In this document: positions 32,516 through 43,263 of the stretch, in pieces
Numbering within the stretch: the first letter of the stretch is position 1
Layout: each line of letters starts with the position of its first letter
Assembly (NCBI RefSeq): GCF_047495875.1
Contig: NC_092474.1
Span: 11,036,501-11,100,500, forward strand
Length of the DNA stretch: 64,000 nt
Source: Pithys albifrons albifrons
Lineage: Eukaryota; Chordata; Aves; Passeriformes; Thamnophilidae
Reading direction: 5' to 3'
Notes under the pieces: model-generated
What the model was told of the DNA's origin: nothing
Database searches by the model: none
Seen by the model: the letters and a program-made list of their open reading frames with translations, nothing else
Position numbers and translations under genes: made by a program

Positions 32516-32531
32516 CCGCCAGGGGGCGCTG
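32516..32531. promoter_or_regulatory. CTCF-like binding motif
   Basis: The 16-base string ccgccagggggcgctg matches the CTCF core consensus closely (CCNNNAGGGGGCGC type). It lies in CpG-rich DNA about 150 bp upstream of the RPLP0 TATA box, a plausible boundary between the PXN and RPLP0 units. Occupancy is inferred. Confidence 0.6.
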
Positions 32532-32584
32532 CCGCCCAGCCGCGCGCGGCTCCGCGCGTCTTCCGCTGGCGTCACGCGCCTCCG

Positions 32585-32700
32585 CGTGATTGGCTCGGCG
32601 GGCAGCCAATGGGCTAAGAGGAGGCAGCGCCGCGCCTCCCTGTGATTGGACACGAGCCGCGGTATAAAAGGAGGAGGGCCCGCCCTCCGCCCTCTCTTTC
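32585..32700 (+). promoter_or_regulatory. RPLP0: RPLP0 core promoter: CCAAT boxes, TATA box, TOP start
   Basis: Three CCAAT boxes are visible: attgg at 32589-32593 (reverse), ccaat at 32606-32610 (forward) and attgg at 32645-32649 (reverse). A TATA box (tataaaa) is at 32663-32669. Some 25-30 bp downstream, the pyrimidine run cctctctttccc (from 32691) fits the 5' TOP start of ribosomal protein mRNAs. A CRE-like gcgtcacgc lies further upstream at about 32569. TOP mRNAs are translationally controlled through mTORC1/LARP1. Confidence 0.85.
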
Positions 32701-32717
32701 CCGGAGCCCTCGTGGAG
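32691..32717 (+). other. RPLP0: RPLP0 non-coding exon 1 (5' UTR)
   Basis: It begins in the TOP tract and ends at the donor cgtggag|gtgcgg. The rest of the 5' UTR is in exon 2 (from 32946, acceptor ccttggcag). A short untranslated first exon is usual for ribosomal protein genes. Exact start is inferred from the TATA spacing. Confidence 0.65.
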
Positions 32718-32750
32718 GTGCGGGCGCGGCGCGGCTGCTCCGGGCCCGGC

Positions 32751-32828
32751 GGGTTTGGGCGGCGGGGACGGCGGGGAGCGGGCCCGGAGCGTAACCGGGG
32801 TGTGCCCGGAGCATAACCGGGGTGTAAC
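32751..32828 (+). repeat. G-rich start and 22-bp tandem repeat in RPLP0 intron 1
   Basis: 32751-32776 has four G-runs with short spacers (gggtttgggcggcgggg and onward), a quadruplex-type pattern on the + strand. It is followed by two 22-bp copies at 32785-32806 and 32807-32828, starting cggagc. Both lie just inside RPLP0 intron 1. Confidence 0.6.
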
Positions 32829-32995
32829 TGGGGTCTGCTCGAGGTCCTGGGTCGCGGCCGGACTATGGGGCGAGGAGCGCTGGGCCCTTGGGGCGGAGGG
32901 GAGGGAAGGGTGCGGACTCACCCGAGCCGCACTTCTCCTTGGCAGGTCCCAGCTCGTCTTTAAACCCACCGGGCGATCCTTGGAGCACCGCCGAG

Positions 32996-35650
<2,655 letters not shown>

Positions 35651-35698
35651 GAGCAGCCACCGTCTGTCTGTTTGTGTCAGAGTTGGCCTAATGGAAGA

Positions 35699-35722
35699 AA
35701 TAAAAAGCTATTTTACACCTTC
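35699..35722 (+). terminator. RPLP0: RPLP0 poly(A) signal
   Basis: AATAAA at 35699-35704, 49 bases after the stop codon, followed by cacctt and a GT-rich stretch from about 35725 (gtgcctgtgtctgtggtg). This gives the short 3' UTR typical of ribosomal protein mRNAs. Confidence 0.85.
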
Positions 35723-35756
35723 ATGAGTGCCTGTGTCTGTGGTGTAGTCTCGACAT

Positions 35757-36380
35757 CACCTAGGGCTTGAGAAAAGTGTAAACTTAGAGGGGCCACGTGT
35801 GCTGCAAGGGAACAGTTGTTCCTTGGCCCCCTTGTGCTGCAGGCGAGTGGCTGTTCTTGTGATTTGTGGAAAGACTCTATATCCAGTAAAGTTATAGAGA
35901 GGTACGTTTATTCCAGGCCTGGGTGCAGGGGGGAGAGCTCCTCCAAAAACATGCACACCTGGTCGAGTTAACAACTGGTTTATATGCAAGTAAGTTATGC
36001 ATATTTATTATTTCTTCATGCAGAAACATTTTCTTAGAGAAGGCAGGGTTATTATAATGAGTTTCAAGAACTGATTTCCATTTTCTCTGCCCCGTGCTAC
36101 TCCTTGAGCCTGCACTTTTCCTCCTGGTAATTTGGGGCAAGGGTCTTTGGGGATGAAGCCAGCGCTCTTCCTCCTGTGAACTTTTTACCTTTTGCTCAAA
36201 ACTGCTTCAAACCGGATCTGTTGATAACTGTAACTGGTCTAATTGGCAAATTTCTCTACTTGTTCTTTTGACATATCTTCCGATTCATCTTTGTTTCATA
36301 GGGTACCCTGGCTGTTTTAGTCTGAGAGGCTCTGGGGCCTCTTGGTATGGCATCTTCAAGAGCAGGTCTGGACACTGTGA
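35757..36380 (-). mobile_element. Solo-LTR-like endogenous retrovirus fragment
   Basis: Read on the minus strand, the order is a U3-like AT-rich part, gcatgtttttggaggagctc, a cccaggcctggaataaacg polyadenylation segment, then ctctataactttactgg. This resembles the R/U5 end of avian ERV LTRs. No gag, pol or env coding is visible, and I could not find clear target-site duplications, so exact ends are uncertain. At its plus-strand left side (35790-35860) are two copies of a gtgtgctgca-type unit that recurs in the inverted-repeat island to the right. Confidence 0.5.
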
Positions 36381-36433
36381 TTTTTGCCATATGCTATACA
36401 GTGACTTTTATAATTACTACTAAGCAAATAGGG

Positions 36434-36511
36434 CGGTCCTGCGGTGTAAAGGAGAGCACTCCAGAGTCAGAATCCCAAGGTCCTGAGTTCAAGTCTCAGT
36501 GGGGACTGTCA
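36434..36511 (+). pseudogene. tRNA-Gln-derived sequence (left arm)
   Basis: Recognisable parts: a D-arm A-box region (ggtgtaaaggagagcac), an anticodon-arm remnant, and the T-arm with B-box (ctgagttcaagtctcag, a paired 5-bp stem). The anticodon stem is broken and the acceptor stem has mismatches, so a working tRNA is unlikely. It could still act as a Pol III promoter relic. Confidence 0.65.
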
Positions 36512-36529
36512 CCTGGCAGTTAAAGCCTC

Positions 36530-36600
36530 CCTGCCATCCGATCCTGTCAGATCTCGGATGCTCAGCAAACTCAGCCCCGGTTAGTACCGGGTGCTGTGAC
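36530..36600 (+). pseudogene. 5S-rRNA-like segment (left arm)
   Basis: The order ccgatcctgtcagatctcgg, atgctcagca, ggttagtac and cgggtgctgt follows the 3' two-thirds of vertebrate 5S rRNA, with internal deletion. The right arm has a shorter version at about 37048-37104 on the minus strand. These are relics within a repeat, not 5S genes. Confidence 0.6.
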
Positions 36601-37107
36601 AGTCCCGAGGACTTCCCTGTCACTGTCCAAGCTCGCTTGGCCGTGGCAAATGGACCTCAGGACTTAAAGGGTGGGGCCAGTTCTGTGCACGCTGAGCCTC
36701 ACCTAAAAAATGGGGCCGAGGAACAGCCGCTCCCCTGCAGCACATGGGGCAGAGGAAGAACTGCTCCCCTGCAGCACACGGGGCCTAAGTGATTGGGAGG
36801 ACTTACGGTTATTAATTGATAATGTTATTAATCGATATACCTATCACAGAATTTGCTTAGTGTATGTATGGCCAAACTTCGCAAACGAAGATTTGGGAAG
36901 GGCTCTCCCCACGTGTAGTGGAGAGCCTGCGCAGTGGAGTTTTTAGGTGAGGCACAGTGTGTGCAGAACCGGTCCCACTGTTTAAGTCCTAAGTGTCCAT
37001 TTGCCACGGCTGAGCGAGCTTGGAGAGTGACTGAAGTCCTCGGGATGGTCTACAGCACCCGGTACTAACCGGGGCTGACCCTGCTGAGCATCCAAAATCT
37101 GACAGGG

Positions 37108-37187
37108 GACGGTTCCCACTGAGATTTGAACTCAGAACCCTGGGATTCAAGAGTCCAGAGTGCTCTCCTTTACACCACGGGACCGCC
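37108..37187 (-). pseudogene. tRNA-Gln-derived sequence (right arm)
   Basis: On the minus strand this copy is closer to tRNA-Gln than the left one: ggtgtaaaggagagcactc, ctggactcttgaatcccag (anticodon arm with one extra base) and ctgagttcaaatctcag (T-arm). The extra base in the anticodon loop and acceptor mismatches argue against function. Confidence 0.65.
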
Positions 37188-37237
37188 CTTTTTGCCATAT
37201 GCTATACAGTGAATTTTATAATAACTACATAGCAAAT

Positions 37238-37411
37238 TCTATGATCGGTATATCGATTAATAACATTATCCAATAAAAAGCGTAAGTCCTCCCAATCGCT
37301 TGGGCTCTGTGTGCTGCAGGGGAGCGGTTCTTCCTCTGCCCCGTGTGCTGTACACAAGCAGTTCGTCCTCTGCCCCGTGCGCTGCAGGGGAGCGGCTGTT
37401 CCTCGGGGCGA
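37238..37411. repeat. Inverted partner of the element centre
   Basis: Reversed, it matches 36714-36860: ~34-bp units (three here, two there), then gattgggaggacttacg and aatgttattaatcgatatac. It ends about 50 bp before the GCN1 promoter hairpin, so the repeat island runs directly into the GCN1 promoter region. Confidence 0.8.
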
Positions 37412-37624
37412 CAGCTCAGCCGGCTCGGGCCGTGCCGAACGGAGGTCTCGCTGTTGCAGGCGCTGCCGGCGAGCGCCCCGAGCGCGGGGAATGGCAAGGG
37501 CGTCCGCCGTCCCTTGCCGTTCCCCGCGCTCGGGGCGCTCGCCGGCAGCGCCCATTGCCGGGCCCGCCCCGGAAGGCGCTACCGGTTCCTGTGTCGCGAC
37601 GGAGCGATGGCGGCGGACACGCAG
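37405..37624 (+). promoter_or_regulatory. GCN1: GCN1 CpG promoter and first coding exon region
   Basis: This is dense CpG DNA without a TATA box, covering the hairpin and the first coding exon. No initiator can be fixed by eye. The ATG context is gagcgATGg, with G at -3 and +4. The TATA-less CpG type fits a housekeeping gene. Confidence 0.65.
37459..37552. promoter_or_regulatory. Near-perfect 42-bp hairpin in the GCN1 promoter/5' UTR region
   Basis: Arms 37459-37500 and 37511-37552 are complementary at 41 of 42 positions; the single difference (T at 37492) would be a G-U pair in RNA. The loop is ten bases, 37501-37510. Arms are GC-rich and start ggcgctgccggcgagcgcc. The right arm ends 54 bases before the GCN1 ATG. 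If transcribed, it would form a very stable stem that hinders scanning; as DNA it can form a cruciform. Confidence 0.9.
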
Positions 37625-40600
37625 GTGAGTGCAGGCCGGGCCGGGTGTCCCCCAAGGCAAACAAACCCCTTCTCAAGTTGGTCTTGGTGAGTTGTACACA
37701 CACTGATTTGTCCCCCGCCTCTGTTTGCGCTTGGAGTGGGTTTGTGATGCGTGTACATAAACGTGCTGATAAAAGTGAAAAGCCTGTCCCGGCTTCGCCT
37801 TGTTTGCCAGTTTACCCTGTTACGTGGGGAGTGGGGAGTCGGGGTTTGGGGGGTTTGTGTAAGTCGCTGAGATGCTGCAGAAATCCTGTAGTGTTGTGCG
37901 TAATTTATAATTTTAGTTTCTAGGCTGTTGGGAGAATTTAAACACGTTTTTCCTGTCTGTGTGTTTGCCTGCCTGATTAAGTGCTTGAGTAAGTGAAGCT
38001 TGGTTTGAGTTTGCATATGACGAAACATAGAATTATAGAATCGATTGGGTTGGAAAAGACCTCCGAGATCATCAAGTCCAACCCTTGGTCCAACTCCAGT
38101 CCCTTTACCAGATCATGGCACTCAGTGCCACGGCCAATCTCAGGTTAAAAACCTCCAGGGATGGGGAATCCACCCCCTCTCTGGGCAGCCCATTCCAATG
38201 CCTGAGCACTCTCTCTGCAAAGAATTTTTTTCTGCTCTCCAACTTCAATTTCCCCTGGCAGAGCTTGAGCCCATCGTGCCCCCTTGTCCTATTGCTGAGT
38301 GCCTGGGAGAAGAGACCAACCCCCACCTGGCCAGAACTTCCCTTCAGGCAGTTCCAGACAGTGCTGAGGTCACCTCTGAGCCTCCTCTTCTCCAGGCTAA
38401 ACACCCTCAGCTCCCTCAGCCTCTCCCCACAGCCCTTGTGCTCCAGTCCCTTCTCCAGCCTCATTGCTCTTCTCTGGCCCCGCTCCAGCCCCTCAATCTC
38501 TTTCCTGAACTGAGGGATGAATGAACTCCTGTAATTGGAAGGGTTGAAGGAAGAGCACCTTCTTAGTGGTATCTCGTTGTGGTTTCTGGTGGCAGTGACA
38601 TTGCTGGTTGTCCTCCACAGCTCGATCCAGTCCTTGCTGTTCAGGGGTCAGTCCTGTTTCCAGGCAGTGTTTTAAGGAGAGCTGGGGGTGTGAAGTGGTC
38701 ACAGGTTGGGGGAGGTGTGGATGTCCCTAAATCCCAGGTAGCTGCTGCACAGGATTAGCTTTCCAGCATGCCAGCAAAAAGCTTCACTGAAAGTAGTTCT
38801 TAAGAAGCTCCTTGAAAAGGACTGAGGAGAGAAGGAACAGTTTTAATGAGTTTTCTAAAGACATGCTCATTTGTTGCCCTTTCAAAAGATTATTATTAAG
38901 ATACCAAGTTGCTGAATTTAGGAGCAGGATTTCAAAAGCCTTTCCTGGAGAGCTGTGTTTTGTTTTTTGTTAATGCACATGTGAGTGGTTTGGGGGCAGA
39001 TCCCACCCCACATTAACACAGGCATAAAAAAGCCCTTTGGTTGTGTCTTGTGATTTTTTTGTTTTCCTTGGGTAACCTTGGACACAGCTCCTGCAGGAGT
39101 TTGGTAGTGAGGCACAACCTTTTGAAATCTGGCCAGTCAAACTTAAAAAATTTGTAAATTTTGGAAGAGAGGAAGTGCCAGTACAGAATTTGGCAACTAC
39201 TGACACCTGGAACCACAGGGCAGCTTTTCAGGATGGGCAGTTACATTCAGCCCTGGGTTGTCTGGAGTTAGGAGTCCCTTTGGGGCTGCCTGGGCTTTAG
39301 GAGGTAACACACATGGAAAAGCTCCTTTGAGCTCTTGAAGTGCATTATTTTTTGCTTTCAAAGGTCCTGTGCTGCAGGTTATTGGTCTTAGCTCTTACTC
39401 TCTGTTACTTTCAGAGGGGTGAGTGTCCTGCACAGAGCACCATGAGAGGGTCCCAGGTTAACAACCACAGAGCAGCCATCCTTCAGCCAGGGGGAAGGAG
39501 TGTCGTGGTGTGTGATGCACAGTGACCTTCCCAGCAGATGAGACTGGGGATGCCCAACATTTGGGCACTGAGAGGTCGTGTGGCAGCAGATAACTTGTTC
39601 TGCTTGCCTAGTTTGTGTTCTGTGGGTTGATATCAAAGCCAGTCTGATGTTTTTAACTCTTTGTGGTTTTAGATTTCTGACACACTGAAACGCTTTGCGG
39701 TAAAAGTAACTACAGCCAGTGTGAAGGAACGGAGAGAGATCCTCAGTGAGCTGGGAAAATGCATTTCTGGGAAAGGTAAAATCTTGAGGGGGATTGTCCT
39801 GCTCACCAGGGTGGAGCAGAATGTTAAAATGTTCTGTTTCAAAGGCCAAGGGAGAGGCCTGGCAGCATTTGCTGCCTGTGCTCTGTCACAGCATCAATTC
39901 CAAGCGTGGAATTTGTGGGTAGCACAGGAACCCAGTTTTTGGCTTGTGTGTTTTTCCCAGTTAGTAGTTCCAGCATTGTGTGTGTTAGTTCTTCATTAGT
40001 GCATCAGTTGTCTGTTTCTCTCCTGACTCTGTCTCATTTTCTCGTCTTCTCTCATTTTCTGAAGGTAGTTGTTCCATGTGTTCTGATTTTCCCATTATTT
40101 GAAAAAATACACACAAAATGTATATAAAGATCAAATCTTTGCTATGATCCTTGTAAGCAATTTCATAGATGTGATCTGAACAGTTTACTGTTTTCAGTTG
40201 TGGAGTGAATCATGTTTGTGGTAAAGATTAAGAGCTCATCAATTTATGAAGAAATATTTTGAAATACATTGTTACAGATCTTCCAGAGGGTGCAGTGAAA
40301 GGCCTTTGCAAACTCTTCTGCCTTACTCTGCATCGATACCGGTGAGTAATTTGGTGTGGAAAGGCTGCTTTATTTAATCTGATAGTATTTACATGTTTAT
40401 TAGACTGTTCTGGAGTATTTGGAAATGTTGGTGTGCAACATCACAGAGATGGGTGTGACACTGAAGGATGTCCTCCTGTGATTAGGCTCTTTTTAATTTG
40501 ACATTGAAAAGTTTTACAACACTTGCCTTGTGTTTCACCTTTAATTTTGACATTAAAACTTTGGTGCTGTGGTTCAGTTTGCAAAAATGAACACCCATGT

Positions 40601-43263
40601 CCTTGTGAAGCAAGAGTGAGGTGTCTTAAATACACCTTTTAGACACTTTAAAGTGTAACTAAATCATGGTCTGTTGTAGAGGATCTGTTCAGAACCTCTT
40701 TTCTTCTGCAACCTCCATGTAAGAGCTGTCACTTGAGGAAGGGAATGGAGTCTCCTACCAGAAACTTCTCCACTTTTTGGAACAGCATGGATGAAATAGT
40801 TCCTAGCTCAGCTGCTGGGAGGAGCAGGCAGAGCCCCGTGTGTGGAGCAGGGCAGTGCTGGCAGGTCTGTGCTGTTCACTGACACCCCTGTCCCCGCAGG
40901 GATGCCGCGTCCCGCAGAGCCCTCCAGGTGGCCCTCCAGCAGCTCGCAGAGTCCCAGCCCGAGGCAACGGCCAAAAACCTCCTGCACTGCCTTCAGTCTT
41001 CAGGGATCGGCGGCAAGGCTGGAGCTCCCAGGTCTGCATGAGTAGCTTTGTGTGGAGTCCTCATTGTTGGCAGTTGCTCCTGTTCTCAAAGTGGTTCTGC
41101 TGCTACTGCTTGGCAGAGGTGTTAAAAACCTTTAGAGAAAAAGCTGTTCATGCCATTCAGATGTTCCTCCCTTACCTCTTTCTTGTCTTTTGGGAAAGCA
41201 GTGAAGTTATCCTGGTGTTACTGCTCAGGATTGGGTCTGCCTTTGTTAAACTTCAAGTCTGCAGAGATGAGGAACAGATTCTTTATCATTCTCCAAAATG
41301 ATTAGGAAAGGGAATTTCCTTACCCATTGGGTGTTCAGATTTAATAGTGGAATTTAATCCCTTATTATAGACAGGGAGATAATGAAATTTGAAGCTGAGT
41401 TGAGCAACATGCCCTTCTCTTGTAGCTTCTGAAAACACTCGTAGTTCCAAGGGGTGACTTGGGGTATTGCTGAGCTGTCACAGGCCACAGGGTGCCATCC
41501 TGTAGTGCCTCTGTGGCTGAACTCGACTGCAGCTTTAAAAAATCCCTGATCCTGGTTTCAAAGCTTGCAGTGATGGGATATACACCCCTCAGTCCTGGTG
41601 GCTGGCCTTGTGTGGAAGGACACTATCTACCTTTTTTCACTTTGGGGCAGAGGTCAAAAGGGGGTGAGGATCCTCGGGGAGCTGTGAGGTGGGATCTGTT
41701 ACCTGGAGCAGAGGGAGGGCTGAGAGTTGGCAGAAACCAGAACCAAGCAGTGTGCCAGGAGGCAGTTTGAGCTGAGGAAAGATTTGGCAAGCTAAGGCTG
41801 GGAAGCTCTGACAGTAAAGTTGAGCAGCAGGTGAGAAATCTTGAGTCACTTTTTGGGCACTCTCAGTTGGCAAACTATTTAACTCTCATTTCTGTTATGC
41901 CACTGGGGAGATCCAAAAATGGTCTTTCTTCTGCTAAGGTTTCTCATTCCCAACAGGCAAGACTTATCTACTTCTGTGCCATTTGGAAGCTCTGAGTGTC
42001 AAACCAGAGCTGAAACAGGGTTGATAATTTCCTTTCAAAGCTGAGGCTTTAGCTGCACTTCTGTGTGATAAAATTGCCTGTCAGTCAGGTGCTGTTCTGA
42101 CTTGGGCAAAGATGGTTCTGTTGTGGTGTGTAGATGTAGATTTCCTACTGGGAGCTGTAATTTACCTCCCTCTTCTGTTTGTGCAACAGTAAGAGCAGTG
42201 GATCTGCAGCTCTGCTGGCACTCTCCTGGACGTGCCTGCTGGTACGCACAGTCTTTCCAACGCCTGACAGGAGACAGGGAGAAACATGGAAAAAACTGGT
42301 AGGTTCTTTTTGGTTTGAAGAAATATCCCTTTGGAGATAATGACATTAAAAATATTTAAGTCCTTAAGTTGCTGAAATGTTGCAAATAATTCTGGATGTA
42401 ACTGATAACACCAAGTTAAAATCCAGGTTTATGTGGGAGTCTGGTGTACTTTGATCTCTCCTGTTTTGCTGGAGAAAGCAGGAAATATATAAAGTGGGGC
42501 AGTCTTGCAACTGTCCAAAGGTGGCTACTGGTACCTGGGAGGTGCATCTGCAGCGTGGCATGAAGTCCTTGTGCCTCTCTTGAAACATCTGTATGTGATA
42601 TTCTGTCACACAGTGTCAAGCAGCTTTTTACTTTCTTTTCACCTCCTCTAACAATGTGAACCTGTGACCATGCTCACAGCACCTTGGGATGCAGCTGAAA
42701 CACATTTTAAGAAGGGGTGTAATCTGATAGAAATTGCTGTGTTCAAAGGTGGAGTTTCCAAAACTGTTATTCATGGCTGTGTAAAGAGGTGCGTGTGGGA
42801 TGAAAGCAATGGCAGCTTCTTGGAAGAATTTACACAACCTAAGGACATTTTCTTAGGCAGATTCAGCTTATCACTGGCATTTGGCACATCTTGTTTGATA
42901 CAAACTCTCTGAGAAGCAGGTGCATGAAGGTTTTCTCGGCTCTTGGCAGGTGGAGGTTCAGTGTTTGCTCCTTTTGGAAGTCCTGGGAGGTTCTCATAAG
43001 CAGGCAGTGGATGGGGCTGTGAAGAAACTGAACAGGCTGTGGAAAGAGGTGATGTATCCCTTATGTGACATATTCAGCAGCTGTTCTGGGTTCTGTGGCA
43101 TTAACATGCTCTTTTTCTTTCTATTCAGAATCAGGATCTGGTGGATCAGTACCTGTCTGTCATTCTTGGTCTTGAACCAAACCAGAGTTATGCTGCAATG
43201 CTGGGACTTGTGGTGCAGTTCTGCACAGCCCAGAAGGAGCTGGATATTATTAAACGATATAAG
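37607..43263 (+). CDS. GCN1: GCN1 exons 1-7: N-terminus
   Basis: Exon 1 is only six codons (MAADTQ) before a strong donor. Later exons give [15 protein letters not shown], the [16 protein letters not shown] segment across exons 3-4, [36 protein letters not shown] and the [11 protein letters not shown] segment, all recognisable GCN1 sequence. In yeast Gcn1 the N-terminal region is needed for ribosome contact and GCN20 (ABCF) binding. Exon 4 uses the unusual donor ccag|gtctgc at 41032. Confidence 0.95.

Larger units (their letters stand above)
36430..37188. repeat. Inverted-repeat element with tRNA-Gln-like and 5S-like arms
   Basis: The left arm (36430-36706) and right arm (36941-37188, reversed) are diverged inverted copies, roughly four-fifths identical by eye. 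Each arm begins with gggcggtcc, runs through a tRNA-Gln-like segment, then a 5S-rRNA-like segment, then a unique part ending cctcacctaaaaa. The centre (36707-36940) holds two ~34-bp tandem units around gctcccctgcagcacacgg and an AT-rich part. The centre has its own inverted partner outside the right arm at 37238-37411. I do not recognise the family. Confidence 0.75.
36381..37237. repeat. 49-bp direct repeats flanking an inverted insertion
   Basis: Copy 1 is 36381-36429 and copy 2 is 37189-37237; they match at 45 of 49 positions and start tttttgccatatgctatac. They abut exactly the two ends (gggcggtcc and ggaccgccc) of the inverted-repeat segment between them. This is far longer than an ordinary target-site duplication. 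Confidence 0.85.

Noticed and set aside
36434..37187. Functional tRNA-Gln genes
   Set aside because: Anticodon arms are disrupted (broken stem or extra base) and acceptor stems mismatch; these are repeat-embedded relics.
37300..37923. 207-codon + strand frame over the GCN1 promoter
   Set aside because: It runs through the repeat island and hairpin, then past the exon 1 donor; it does not match GCN1, whose frame starts at 37607.
38045..38524. Open frames in GCN1 intron 1
   Set aside because: They lie in the reversed CR1 3' end, outside its reverse transcriptase; not coding.
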